A program made the position numbers and the translations under genes. From Alphaproteobacteria bacterium UBA6178 (lineage in GTDB: Bacteria > Pseudomonadota > Alphaproteobacteria > Rickettsiales > UBA3002), in NCBI GenBank assembly GCA_002422205.1, contig DITS01000005.1, positions 3,099-29,984 of the forward strand: a DNA stretch of 26,886 nucleotides, read 5' to 3'. Numbering within the stretch: position 1 is the stretch's first letter; the number at the start of each line of letters is the position of its first letter. Shown here piece after piece: positions 1-8,629 of this stretch. A model generated the notes under the pieces. The model was not told the origin of the DNA and searched no databases. It saw only the letters and a program-made list of their open reading frames with translations.

Positions 1-49
1 CCTAACCCCTAACCCCTAACCCCTAGCCCCTAGCCCCTCCCTCACCCCT
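1..49. repeat. Telomere-like heptamer repeat, G-quadruplex capable on the minus strand
   Basis: The window opens with three AACCCCT units, two AGCCCCT variants and a decayed tail (CCCTCACCCCT). On the minus strand this gives consecutive GGGG runs separated by 3-nt loops (CTA or TTA), which is the classic pattern for an intramolecular G-quadruplex. The array touches the window edge, so its full copy number is unknown. It lies upstream of dnaB. Confidence 0.75.
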
Positions 50-166
50 TCACTTCCTTTGGGATAACTTTGCAAAAGCCGTTGCAATGAGCGTGCAAGC
101 TGTGGCACCTTGTGGGGGTACCAAGAAGAATTTTTTTCAAGTCGCTCAAAATAAAAGACAACAAGC
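50..166. other. Intergenic region upstream of dnaB
   Basis: This stretch must hold the end of the upstream leader and the translation start region of dnaB. The only structure I see is a palindromic TTGCAA hexamer present twice (70-75 and 82-87). No promoter with convincing -35 and -10 boxes is visible, and dnaB could be co-transcribed with an unseen upstream gene (rplI is the usual neighbour in this class). Confidence 0.4.
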
Positions 167-1651
167 ATGGCAACCACCCTAAGTCTGGATTACGCATCCG
201 CGCGCGATGCGTCGGCGTCGTCCCTATCCTCTCTGCGTGAAGCACCCCATAATTTTGAAGCCGAGCAAGCCTTGCTCGGCGCCTTGCTCACCAATAACGA
301 AGCGCTCAGCCATGTCAGCTCCGATTTGCTGCCCGAGCATTTTTATGCCGAGCTGCATAGCCGCATTTATGAAGCCATCCGCCGTTTTCACGACAAAGGC
401 ATGGTCGCCAATCCGGTGACATTGAAGCATCATTTCAACGGCGAAGAGGCGGTGGATGATCAGTATCTGGCGCGGCTGGTGGCCAATGCCGCCACCATCA
501 TCAATGTCCGCGATTATTCGCAGGTGATTCTCGATCTGGCGATCAAGCGTCAGCTTATCACCATCGGCGAAGAGGTGGTGAATATCGCCTATGACGGGCA
601 AAATGAGCTAAGTGGCCATGACCAGATCGAAGCGGCGGAGCAGCAGCTCTTTAACCTTGGCACCGAAGGCGATGCGCGGGGCGGCTTTCAGGCGATTCGC
701 CATTCCGTTGCCAGTGCCATTTTACGCACCGAAGCCGCGCTCAAGCGCGATGGCAATATTGTCGGCGTGCCAACGGGTCTTACCTCGCTTGATCGACTAC
801 TGGGCGGATTGCAAAATTCCGATTTGCTGATTTTGGCGGGTCGCCCGTCGATGGGTAAAACGGCGCTGGCGACTTCCATTGCCTATGGCGCCTGCCGCAA
901 ATTGCAGGAAGAAGATGCCGATAACAGCAAGCCGCGCAGTGTCGGGTTTTTCTCGCTTGAGATGTCGTCGGAGCAGCTCGCACACCGGCTGCTGGCCTCG
1001 GCGTGCAATATCAATTCCACCAAGCTGTTGCGCGGTGATATGACCAATGATGAATTCGCCGAGCTGGTGCGGCAAAGCAGTGAATTATCAAGCCTGCCTT
1101 TTCATATCGATGATACACCGGCGCTGTCGATTGCGGCGCTGCGCACCCGCGCACGGCGTTTAAAGCGCATGCATAATCTGGGATTTTTGGTGGTGGATTA
1201 TTTGCAGCTGGTACGTGCGAGCTTTACCAAGGCAGGCTCCAACCGCGTGCAGGAAATTTCTGAAATCACGCAAGGGCTGAAAGCGATTGCCAAAGAGCTG
1301 AATGTGCCGGTGCTGGCGCTGTCGCAGCTTTCGCGTGCGGTCGAGCAACGCGAGGACAAACGCCCGCAACTGTCTGATTTGCGCGAATCCGGCAGTATCG
1401 AGCAGGATTCCGACGTGGTGATGTTTGTGTATCGCGAAGAATATTATTTATCGCGTACCGAGCCGCGCGCCGACACGCCCGAGCATGCGGCATGGATGGA
1501 GAAAATGGAAAAAGTGTATGGTCAGGCCGATGTCATCGTGGCCAAGCAGCGCCATGGTCCGATTGGCACCATCACCTTGCAATTCCAAGCCGATTATACG
1601 CGCTTCCGTGATCTGGAGCGCGAAGAATACATGCCCGAATCGCAGTATTAG
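167..1651 (+). CDS. dnaB: Replicative DNA helicase DnaB
   Basis: This is the hexameric helicase that unwinds DNA 5'-3' at the replication fork and interacts with primase and the helicase loader. The 494-aa length is normal. The N-terminal DnaB domain covers about residues 27-130, starting at the typical PHNFEAEQALLG motif. The C-terminal RecA-like ATPase domain has Walker A GRPSMGKT at 225-232, Walker B around FLVVDYLQL with D344, and the conserved SQLSRAVEQR and DLRESGSIEQD stretches. No intein interrupts it. ATG at 167 has only a weak ribosome site, but the next in-frame methionine would remove conserved sequence. alr follows after 9 bp, so the two are probably co-transcribed. Confidence 0.97.
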   Translation: MATTLSLDYASARDASASSLSSLREAPHNFEAEQALLGALLTNNEALSHVSSDLLPEHFYAELHSRIYEAIRRFHDKGMVANPVTLKHHFNGEEAVDDQYLARLVANAATIINVRDYSQVILDLAIKRQLITIGEEVVNIAYDGQNELSGHDQIEAAEQQLFNLGTEGDARGGFQAIRHSVASAILRTEAALKRDGNIVGVPTGLTSLDRLLGGLQNSDLLILAGRPSMGKTALATSIAYGACRKLQEEDADNSKPRSVGFFSLEMSSEQLAHRLLASACNINSTKLLRGDMTNDEFAELVRQSSELSSLPFHIDDTPALSIAALRTRARRLKRMHNLGFLVVDYLQLVRASFTKAGSNRVQEISEITQGLKAIAKELNVPVLALSQLSRAVEQREDKRPQLSDLRESGSIEQDSDVVMFVYREEYYLSRTEPRADTPEHAAWMEKMEKVYGQADVIVAKQRHGPIGTITLQFQADYTRFRDLEREEYMPESQY

Positions 1652-1660
1652 GGCCGCGTC

Positions 1661-2752
1661 ATGACCATATTTGACGGGCCATTACTTGAAGTTGACCTTT
1701 CCCGGGTCGTGGCCAATTACCGCACGCTGCAATCGCATTTTACCGGCGCGGAATGTGCCGCCGTGGTCAAAGCCAATGCTTATGGTCTTGGCGCAGAGGC
1801 CATCTCCACCGCGCTAGCCGATGCGGGCTGCCAAAGTTTTTTTGTTGCCACGCTCGAGGAGGGCATTGCCCTGCGCAGCATGCTGCCCGATCGTCGCATT
1901 GCGGTGTTTCACGGGGTGGGCCATGGCGAGGCAATGGCGTTCTTGCATCACCGTCTGATTCCGGTGCTCAACAGCCCGCAGCAAATCGAGCGCTGGCACG
2001 AGGTGGCGCGCGCAAATCCGAATGCCCCCTCCATTTTGCATGTCGATAGCGCGATGGCGCGGCTGGGCCTGACCCCCAGCGAATGGGCGGCGCTCGCAGC
2101 CCAGCCCGATACCATCCGCGATTGCCAGATCAGCCTGCTGATGTCGCATCTGGCCTGTGCATCCGAGCCGGAGCATCCGCAGAACGCATCGCAATTAGCA
2201 CGGTTTGAATCGGCTTGCGCGGCATTCCCCACCCTGCCCTGCAGCCTTGCCAATTCGGCGGGGATTTTTTTAGGCGCACCCTATCATTATCAGCTGGCGC
2301 GGCCTGGTTGCTCACTCTATGGCATCACCCCCGATAGTAGCCGCCCCAATCCGGTACAAAATGTCGTACGCCTCTCTGCGCCTATCCTGCAAATCCGCAC
2401 ACTGGACAGCGCGCAGTCAATCGGCTACGGTGCCACCATAGAGCGGCCTGTCGGCAGCCGCATCGCCACCGTGGCGATCGGATATGCGGACGGAATTTTC
2501 CGCTGTTTGAGCAACCAATTATCCGGCTATGTCGGAGACCTACAAGTGCCGTTGGTGGGGCGTGTGACAATGGATATGCTGAGCTTTGATGTGAGCGCGG
2601 TGCCCGAAGGACAGATGAGCAACCGCATCGTGTTGATCGATGACCGGCAGGATGTCGATGCCATCGCCACGCTGGCAGGCACCATCGGCTATGAGGTCTT
2701 TACACGACTGGGGCGCCGTGTGCGGCGCGACTATGTGGAGATGGTGGCATGA
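1661..2752 (+). CDS. alr: Alanine racemase
   Basis: This PLP enzyme interconverts L- and D-alanine and supplies D-alanine for peptidoglycan in the cytoplasm. At 363 aa it is full length. The N-terminal TIM-barrel has the PLP-binding lysine K37 in VVKANAYGLG. The second catalytic base is Y256 in the SIGYGATIERP motif that opens the C-terminal beta domain, and the closing GRVTMDM and GYEVFTRLGRR motifs are intact. It starts 9 bp after dnaB and overlaps mlaE by ATGA. The order dnaB–alr is common in Alphaproteobacteria, and alr next to a YrbE/MlaE gene is, as I recall, also found in Rickettsia. Confidence 0.96.
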   Translation: MTIFDGPLLEVDLSRVVANYRTLQSHFTGAECAAVVKANAYGLGAEAISTALADAGCQSFFVATLEEGIALRSMLPDRRIAVFHGVGHGEAMAFLHHRLIPVLNSPQQIERWHEVARANPNAPSILHVDSAMARLGLTPSEWAALAAQPDTIRDCQISLLMSHLACASEPEHPQNASQLARFESACAAFPTLPCSLANSAGIFLGAPYHYQLARPGCSLYGITPDSSRPNPVQNVVRLSAPILQIRTLDSAQSIGYGATIERPVGSRIATVAIGYADGIFRCLSNQLSGYVGDLQVPLVGRVTMDMLSFDVSAVPEGQMSNRIVLIDDRQDVDAIATLAGTIGYEVFTRLGRRVRRDYVEMVA

Positions 2753-3522
2753 ATATGGTTGCGGCGATAGGCCGTATCTTTCTAAATTTTCTGGCATCCG
2801 TTGGGCGTTTATCATTGTTTGCATGGGCGGGTTTGTCCTGCGCCTTTCGCCCGCCTTATTACCCCAAACAAATCCTGCGCATGATGATCGAAATCGGCTA
2901 TTACTCGCTGCCCGTTATCGGCCTCACCGCCATTTTCACCGGCGGCGTGCTGGCGCTGCAAAGCTATTCCGGTTTTTCGCGTTTTTCCGCCGAGAGTTCC
3001 GTCGCCATCGTGGTGGTGCTGTCCATCACGCGCGAGCTGGGGCCGGTGCTTGCCGGTCTGATGGTTGCAGGCCGCATCGGCGCCGCATTTGCAGCCGAAA
3101 TCGGCACCATGCGCGTGACTGAACAAATCGACGCGCTCGTTACCTTATCCACCAGCCCGTTTAAATATCTGGTTTTTCCGCGCCTGATCGCAGGCATCGT
3201 CATGCTGCCTTGTCTGGTGTTTGTGGCCGATATTATCGGCGTATTCGGCGGCTATGTCGTCAGCATCCAAAAGCTCGGTTTTTCACCCGTACCCTATATC
3301 AACAGCACCTTTAATTTTCTCGAAGTGCGCGATGTCGTCTCCGGTCTGGTCAAAGCCGCCGTATTTGGCTTTATCATCTCATTAATGGGCTGCTATCACG
3401 GCTATCATTCGCGCGGTGGCGCGCAGGGCGTGGGCGCATCCACCACCAACGCCGTGGTATCCGCCTCCATCCTCATTTTATTGTTCAACTATATCATCAC
3501 CGAAATGTTTTTTGCGATATGA
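2749..3522 (+). CDS. mlaE: MlaE-family ABC transporter permease (phospholipid/lipid asymmetry)
   Basis: This is the inner-membrane permease of an Mla/YrbE-type ABC transporter, which in characterised relatives moves phospholipids between the inner and outer membranes. The 257 residues contain about five to six hydrophobic segments. The family hallmark ITRELGPVLAGLMVAGRIG, continuing into FAAEIGTMRVTEQIDAL, lies at about 93-130. The start codon overlaps the alr stop (ATGA), and the stop overlaps mlaF in the same way, so translation is probably coupled. No MlaD (MCE-domain) gene follows, although one normally completes the complex, so it must be elsewhere in the genome. Confidence 0.93.
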   Translation: MNMVAAIGRIFLNFLASVGRLSLFAWAGLSCAFRPPYYPKQILRMMIEIGYYSLPVIGLTAIFTGGVLALQSYSGFSRFSAESSVAIVVVLSITRELGPVLAGLMVAGRIGAAFAAEIGTMRVTEQIDALVTLSTSPFKYLVFPRLIAGIVMLPCLVFVADIIGVFGGYVVSIQKLGFSPVPYINSTFNFLEVRDVVSGLVKAAVFGFIISLMGCYHGYHSRGGAQGVGASTTNAVVSASILILLFNYIITEMFFAI

Positions 3523-4286
3523 GCACGCACCCTAAAATTCTGATGAAAGATGTGCATAAATCCTTCGGGTCTAAGAAGGTTTTGCAAGGCATTAATCTTG
3601 AAGTGCGGCAAGGGGAATCGCTGGTGATTATCGGCGGCTCCGGCACCGGCAAATCGGTGACGATCAAATCGGTGCTGGGATTGGTCAAGCCCGATAGCGG
3701 CGAAATCTATGTCGATGGTGAGGATATCACTAATCTCTCAGCACGCGCGCGTGAAGCGCAGATGGAAAAATTCGGCATGTTGTTTCAAGGTGGCGCGTTG
3801 TTTGATTCGCTCACCGTGTGGCAAAATATTGCCTTCACGCTCATTCAGGGCCCTCAGAAATTCTCGCCCGAGGATGCTAAAGCCGTGGCGGTGGACAAGC
3901 TCAAGCAAGTAGGCCTCAGCGCCGATGTGGCTGATTTAATGCCGTCCGAATTATCCGGCGGGATGCAAAAACGGGTTGGTCTGGCGCGCGCCATCACCGG
4001 CAAGCCGGAGATTATCTTTTTCGACGAGCCGACCACCGGCCTCGACCCCATCATGGCCGATGTGATCAATGATCTGATTGTCAAATGCACGCGCGAGCTG
4101 GGGCTTACTACCATGACCATCACGCATGACATGGCCAGCGTGCGCAAAATCGCCACGCGTGTGGCAATGATTCATGAAGGCAAAATCATCTGGGATGGCT
4201 CGGCGCAATTCATCGACAGTTCCGGCAATGAGTATGTCGATCAATTCGTGCATGGCCGCGCCGACGGGCCGATTCAAACCGTGTAG
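3519..4286 (+). CDS. mlaF: MlaF-family ABC transporter ATP-binding protein
   Basis: This is the cytoplasmic ATPase partner of the preceding MlaE-type permease. The 255 residues contain Walker A GGSGTGKS (39-46), the ABC signature LSGGMQKR (145-152), Walker B FFDEPTTGLDP (D169, E170) and the H-loop in TITHDM. The GGMQKRVGLARA form of the signature is typical of the MlaF/Mkl branch. It starts inside the mlaE stop codon. It converges with the large LOG/Ham1 gene, leaving only 4 bp between the two stop codons and no visible terminator. Confidence 0.93.
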   Translation: MSTHPKILMKDVHKSFGSKKVLQGINLEVRQGESLVIIGGSGTGKSVTIKSVLGLVKPDSGEIYVDGEDITNLSARAREAQMEKFGMLFQGGALFDSLTVWQNIAFTLIQGPQKFSPEDAKAVAVDKLKQVGLSADVADLMPSELSGGMQKRVGLARAITGKPEIIFFDEPTTGLDPIMADVINDLIVKCTRELGLTTMTITHDMASVRKIATRVAMIHEGKIIWDGSAQFIDSSGNEYVDQFVHGRADGPIQTV

Positions 4287-4290
4287 CTTA

Positions 4291-7113
4291 TTATATTGCT
4301 GGTGCGCAGCCTAATTCTCCGCAGCGCTCTCCGCCTGTAACCGTCGTAATTTTTGCAGCTGGTACGTCCGGCAATTTTTTGCTGCTGCGTGCGCGCAAAT
4401 TATCGAGTGTGTGCTCCACCTCTTCGCGGCTTTGGCACACATGAATGCCCAGCGCGTCACGGCGCTCAGGCGGAATCATCGTGAGTAGCCGGTCATAAAA
4501 GCCTTTGCTGCTGCTATGGGTTTCATCAAACTGCAGGCGCTGATTGTAAATCACCACATCCTTGCCCTGCACCGCCGGATGGCCCGCTTCTTTCAGCATC
4601 AGCACCGCCGCCAGCTCCTGTACGGTGCCCGCACCACCCGGAATCACCGTAAAGGCATCGGCGGTTTGCAGCATATATTCCATGCGCTCATAAATATGGC
4701 GGGCGTTAAAGTAATGATCGAGTGACTTAACCACCGCTTGCGGATTTTTGGACTCAACCTGCAAAATATCATCGGTGCTCGAGCCTGCTATCCAGGTATC
4801 ATATCCTCGGGCTTTGGCCATCAGCACCCCGTCGCGCACCGCCCCCATCATTTCACGATCAGCCGCCCCGTAAACGGTGCCATAATGGTGGCTGCCTAAA
4901 TATTCGCCCAATGCTTTGGCATCATTTTTCAGATGCTGGTTTTTAGCCGTGGCCGAACAAAATACCGCGACATTAAACCGTCCCGAATCGGGGATATGCA
5001 TGGCATCATGCTGCGCGGGCGGATACAGACCCTTAAAATTATTTTTATGCGCAATCGCCACCGTCTCTTCGATGGTTTTCGGGTCATCCGTCACCTTAAT
5101 AAACGTGCCTTGCTGGTCATTGGCCATCGCCACGCGGCGCATATCGTTATACAGCTCCAGCATCGGCTGCCAGCACTGGTCTTTGTTATAGACAATGAAG
5201 GGTTTGTCCTTGTCGCGCGGGGTGAGCTGTTTGGCCACAATCACCGAGAAGAAATTGAATAAATCTGAAAATAAATGCGCATCCTGCGCCGCTTTATCGC
5301 GCGCATGTGGCATCAGAATGAAGGCGTCATGCTCGGCCAATGTCTGCTCAAGCGAAGCAGCCAATGCGCCGCCTTTATCCCATCGGTTTAAAGTGGATAA
5401 GGGCTGTGATTGGGTGGCAAAATTAAGGCCGGTTTTATCATTCGCCTCATCGCTCAGCGCCGCCACATGGAAGGGTTGCGCCGAGGTCACTTTGTTGGCC
5501 TTCAGCGGTTCGCGCGCCTTCACATTACAGCTTTGTTTCAGCACCTCCGCCGCGCTGCTGCGCGGGCTGAGACGGGCCAGATAATCATCGCCCAACTCAG
5601 CTTGTGTTTGCATGGCCGAAGCCAGCCGCCCTTCATGCGCCATCAGCCCTTGCGAACTAGGCACCAGATAATTACCGGTATAGGGCACCTCCACATCGGC
5701 AGGTCGAATGGCGCGTTCCACCGTAGCCTGTCCTGTGCCCGAGAAAAAATACACCGGTGCATGGTGTTGATGTGAATTCTCAACCGACAGCGGGGTCAGA
5801 GCCAGCACGCTGGGATTAATTACGCCGCGCGAGCTTACGCGTTTATTGCCGCCGTCGGCTTGTTCCTGCTTTACTTTGTTCTCCAGCGTATCGAGTGCAT
5901 GATTGACTTCATCCCAGAAAGATTTTTCACCCAGCAGCCCGCTGATAATCGGGCCAAACTCCACACCCGGAAAATGCATATTGTGAAAGGAAATCCCCTC
6001 CGGCACGCCCAACTTTTTCAAATCCATATACTCTAATATATCGGGATTATCCAGATACAGCCCCGAATCTTCGGCCATTAAAAAGAGTTTTGATGCATCA
6101 ATGCCGTTGGTTTTTAACATTGTGCGCATGGCCAGTGGATCACGCGCGAGCATCTGCGCAAATGCCTCCCGCCCATTGGTGATTTTCTCCATCGCATTAC
6201 CAGCAAAGGTACCGCTGGTTTCTTCGGGATTCTTGAAATTGGCGATATGGTCGAGGCGCAGAATTTTGACATCATCATCTTTAAAAATGCGTTGCAGCTC
6301 GATAATTTTTTCGTTGGTTTTGGTTGCCACCAAAATGGTGGAACCGGCAGGAACAATTGGTTTAGCGGGTGGTGATGGCCGCGTGTGCTGCGCAGGTACC
6401 AGCTGGTGCAGCCGTTGCAGCGCCATATCCACGCTCGGCTCAATATAGAGTTTGCAGCTACCGTTGCCCGTGCTTACCGTCACCGCATGGCTTTGGTTAT
6501 TCTGATACTGATCGCCGCATATATCCCACAATAAATGCTTCCAGAAATCCCCGCGATTAATCACAATCAGCGGCTTGTCCTCAGCGCCCTCTGCGTCACC
6601 ACGCGTTTTTTGCTCAAGCACCGAGAGAAATTGCTGCGCCGTTACAATATCGCCAACAGGCGGCAAAATATAGGCGCTGGCATTATCAGTCTTGATATTG
6701 GGGGTTTTGCGCTCGGCCCGCATCTGAATATCCGCACCCAATAGGCAGGTATGTGCCTGCTCATCGGCATTCAAGCGGTCATGAATCATTTGCGCTTCGC
6801 TCCAGAATTCCTGCGCCATCGGATGATAAGCGGTGATTTTTTTGGGTGCGCGCTGGCTGATGCCGGTGTTTTTTCGCAGGCCATATTGCGGCCCGTCGAG
6901 ACGGAAAAACGTCCCCGGCTGCTCGATAATCGTCTCATAATCGAAGAAGCGTTCCAGCTGCTGAATCACATGTAAATCGGCGCGCTGTTCATCGGGCAGG
7001 CCAACCAACTCGGGCCGTTGCGGTTTATACCCGCTGAGTACCGGTTGCTTGCCATCCACCATCTGGGTGAGCACATCCTGCATGCGCTCGATGATTGTTC
7101 TTTTTTCTACCAT
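4291..7113 (-). CDS. Multidomain protein: degenerate LOG – Ham1/ITPase-like – degenerate LOG – LOG (TIGR00730-like)
   Basis: This 940-aa cytoplasmic protein has no signal peptide or membrane segment, and I do not know a named family with this architecture. Residues about 147-197 resemble the C-terminal half of a LOG domain (AYILPPVGD, then KPLIVINRGDFW) without the active-site motif. Residues 258 to about 530 resemble Ham1/RdgB dITP/XTP pyrophosphatase: VATKTNEKIIEL, SGTFAGNAMEK and AEDSGL (E348, D349) are conserved. The C-terminal FGYDPIF and SHR motifs are replaced by YTGNYLVP and SPRSS. Residues about 596-650 form another partial LOG (DAFILMPHARD, KPFIVYNKDQ). Residues 713 to about 900 form a full LOG domain with YGAADREMMGAV, YERMEYM (R810) and PGGAGTVQE (825-833, E833), so the catalytic Arg/Glu pair of LOG phosphoribohydrolases appears present. 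A role in sensing or cleaving nucleotides is inference. It stands alone on the minus strand, divergent from radA. Confidence 0.8.
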   Translation of the reverse strand: MVEKRTIIERMQDVLTQMVDGKQPVLSGYKPQRPELVGLPDEQRADLHVIQQLERFFDYETIIEQPGTFFRLDGPQYGLRKNTGISQRAPKKITAYHPMAQEFWSEAQMIHDRLNADEQAHTCLLGADIQMRAERKTPNIKTDNASAYILPPVGDIVTAQQFLSVLEQKTRGDAEGAEDKPLIVINRGDFWKHLLWDICGDQYQNNQSHAVTVSTGNGSCKLYIEPSVDMALQRLHQLVPAQHTRPSPPAKPIVPAGSTILVATKTNEKIIELQRIFKDDDVKILRLDHIANFKNPEETSGTFAGNAMEKITNGREAFAQMLARDPLAMRTMLKTNGIDASKLFLMAEDSGLYLDNPDILEYMDLKKLGVPEGISFHNMHFPGVEFGPIISGLLGEKSFWDEVNHALDTLENKVKQEQADGGNKRVSSRGVINPSVLALTPLSVENSHQHHAPVYFFSGTGQATVERAIRPADVEVPYTGNYLVPSSQGLMAHEGRLASAMQTQAELGDDYLARLSPRSSAAEVLKQSCNVKAREPLKANKVTSAQPFHVAALSDEANDKTGLNFATQSQPLSTLNRWDKGGALAASLEQTLAEHDAFILMPHARDKAAQDAHLFSDLFNFFSVIVAKQLTPRDKDKPFIVYNKDQCWQPMLELYNDMRRVAMANDQQGTFIKVTDDPKTIEETVAIAHKNNFKGLYPPAQHDAMHIPDSGRFNVAVFCSATAKNQHLKNDAKALGEYLGSHHYGTVYGAADREMMGAVRDGVLMAKARGYDTWIAGSSTDDILQVESKNPQAVVKSLDHYFNARHIYERMEYMLQTADAFTVIPGGAGTVQELAAVLMLKEAGHPAVQGKDVVIYNQRLQFDETHSSSKGFYDRLLTMIPPERRDALGIHVCQSREEVEHTLDNLRARSSKKLPDVPAAKITTVTGGERCGELGCAPAI

Positions 7114-7219
7114 TCACACTCTATTATATCAGATATTTGTTTAATGAGGCATGCTTTTATGGTAGGGCTGGTATGCGCACAAGTGACAGTTTCATGACAA
7201 AGATAAGCATTTCAGTTTT
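7114..7219. promoter_or_regulatory. Divergent intergenic region between the LOG/Ham1 gene and radA
   Basis: This 106-bp space must carry the start signals of both divergent genes. On the minus strand a perfect TATAAT (7123-7128) lies only about 10 bp from the LOG/Ham1 start codon, which would give an almost leaderless transcript. No good -35 sits 17 bp above it, so this box may be fortuitous. A PHO-box-like direct repeat at 7183-7200 is listed separately. radA has no recognisable Shine-Dalgarno sequence. Confidence 0.4.
7183..7200 (-). promoter_or_regulatory. PHO-box-like direct repeat upstream of the LOG/Ham1 gene
   Basis: The minus strand reads TTGTCATGAAACTGTCAC. This matches the classic PHO box pattern CTGTCAT-A-A/T-A-A/T-CTGTCA-C/T at nearly every position: two TGTCA half-sites exactly 11 bp apart. 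The same pattern occurs upstream of virB2 and virB4. The site points toward the LOG/Ham1 gene, about 70 bp above its start, but no -10 box lies 10 bp downstream as PhoB-activated promoters usually show. It could instead affect radA, whose start is only 19 bp away on the other side. Confidence 0.45.
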
Positions 7220-8617
7220 ATGGCAAAATCCGCATCGCAATATATCTGCCAATCCTGCGGCACCGTGCATAATAAATGGGCGGGCCAGTGCGAGGGTTGC
7301 GGCGAGTGGAACAGCCTGACGGAAGAAACCGCCACACACACACCCAAGGGTCTGAGCGGTAATGTCAAAGGCCATAAAATCACTTTCGTCAGCATGGATG
7401 GCAGCGAAACGCCTTTGCCGCGCCAGTCCTGCGGCATGAGCGAGCTTGACCGCGTGCTGGGCGGCGGGCTGGTTCCCGGCTCCGCCATTCTCATCGGCGG
7501 CGATCCGGGCATTGGCAAATCCACCATTTTACTCCAAGCCGTTGCAGCGCTCAGTGCGCAAGGCGTGCCCACCACCTATATTTCCGGCGAGGAATCGGTC
7601 GCGCAAATTCAACTGCGTGCCGCACGGTTGGGGCTTTCTACCCCGCATGTGCAGCTCGCCAGCGCCAATTCTGTGCGCGATATACTCGCCAGCATCGACG
7701 GGCCGAACGGGCCACAAGTGGTGATTATCGACTCGATCCAAACCATGTTTGTCGATTCGATTGAATCGGCACCGGGCACGGTCACGCAAGTGCGCGCGTC
7801 ATCGAATGAGTTGATCAAGCTCGCCAAGCGCCGCAATATCTGCCTGTTGCTGGTGGGTCATGTCACCAAAGACGGCCAAATCGCTGGCCCCCGTGTGCTT
7901 GAGCACATGGTCGATACGGTGCTGTATTTCGAAGGCGACCGTGGCCACCAATTCCGCATTCTGCGCTCGGTCAAAAACCGTTTTGGTGCCACCGATGAAA
8001 TCGGCGTCTTCGCGATGACCGATCAAGGGTTGCAGCAGGTGGATAATCCTTCTGCGCTCTTTCTCAGCGAACGCGATCAGCCGGTTAGTGGCTCGGTCGT
8101 GTTTGCGGGCATGGAAGGCTCGCGCCCGATGCTGGTGGAAATTCAGGCGCTGGTGGCGCCCTCGCCGCTGGCCACACCGCGCCGCGCCGTGGTGGGATGG
8201 GACAGCAACCGGCTGGCGATGATACTCGCCGTGCTCGAAGCGCGCTGCGGTATCCCCTTTGCCGACAAGGAAGTCTATCTCAATGTTGCGGGCGGTTTAC
8301 GCATTGGTGAGCCCGCCGCCGATCTGGCCGTGGCCGCCGCCTTGCTGTCGGCGCTGAATGACGTGCCCTTCGCCCCGCAATCGGTGGTGTTTGGCGAAAT
8401 CGGCCTCTCGGGCGAGGTGCGGCCCGTCGGGCGCACCGATTTGCGCCTCAAAGAGGCAGAAAAGCTAGGATTTTCACAGGCATTTTGCGCGCTGCCCAAA
8501 GGCGGCAAAATCGCCAAAACCGCGCTTGCCTGCACCCCGCTCACGCAATTGCAGGAATTGGTAGCATTCCTGCGGCAAAGCGTATATGAACAGGCCAATC
8601 AGCGTGCCAGTGCTTAA
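7220..8617 (+). CDS. radA: DNA repair protein RadA (Sms)
   Basis: RadA is a RecA-like branch-migration helicase that processes recombination intermediates. The 465 residues show an N-terminal C4 zinc finger (C10, C13, C24, C27 in CQSC…CEGC), Walker A GDPGIGKS at 94-101, Walker B around VVIIDSIQTM, the RadA-specific KNRFG motif at 252-256, and a C-terminal Lon-protease-like domain (GGLRIGEPAADLAVAAAL region). All diagnostic elements are intact. The ATG at 7220 lacks a clear ribosome site. cvpA follows after 12 bp in what looks like a radA–cvpA–purF–SDR transcription unit. Confidence 0.96.
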   Translation: MAKSASQYICQSCGTVHNKWAGQCEGCGEWNSLTEETATHTPKGLSGNVKGHKITFVSMDGSETPLPRQSCGMSELDRVLGGGLVPGSAILIGGDPGIGKSTILLQAVAALSAQGVPTTYISGEESVAQIQLRAARLGLSTPHVQLASANSVRDILASIDGPNGPQVVIIDSIQTMFVDSIESAPGTVTQVRASSNELIKLAKRRNICLLLVGHVTKDGQIAGPRVLEHMVDTVLYFEGDRGHQFRILRSVKNRFGATDEIGVFAMTDQGLQQVDNPSALFLSERDQPVSGSVVFAGMEGSRPMLVEIQALVAPSPLATPRRAVVGWDSNRLAMILAVLEARCGIPFADKEVYLNVAGGLRIGEPAADLAVAAALLSALNDVPFAPQSVVFGEIGLSGEVRPVGRTDLRLKEAEKLGFSQAFCALPKGGKIAKTALACTPLTQLQELVAFLRQSVYEQANQRASA

Positions 8618-8629
8618 ACGGAGTGCCCT

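Noticed and set aside
7123..7128. TATAAT as the promoter of the LOG/Ham1 gene
   Set aside because: It is a perfect -10 hexamer, but only about 10 bp from the start codon and without a -35 partner, so I did not list it as a promoter.
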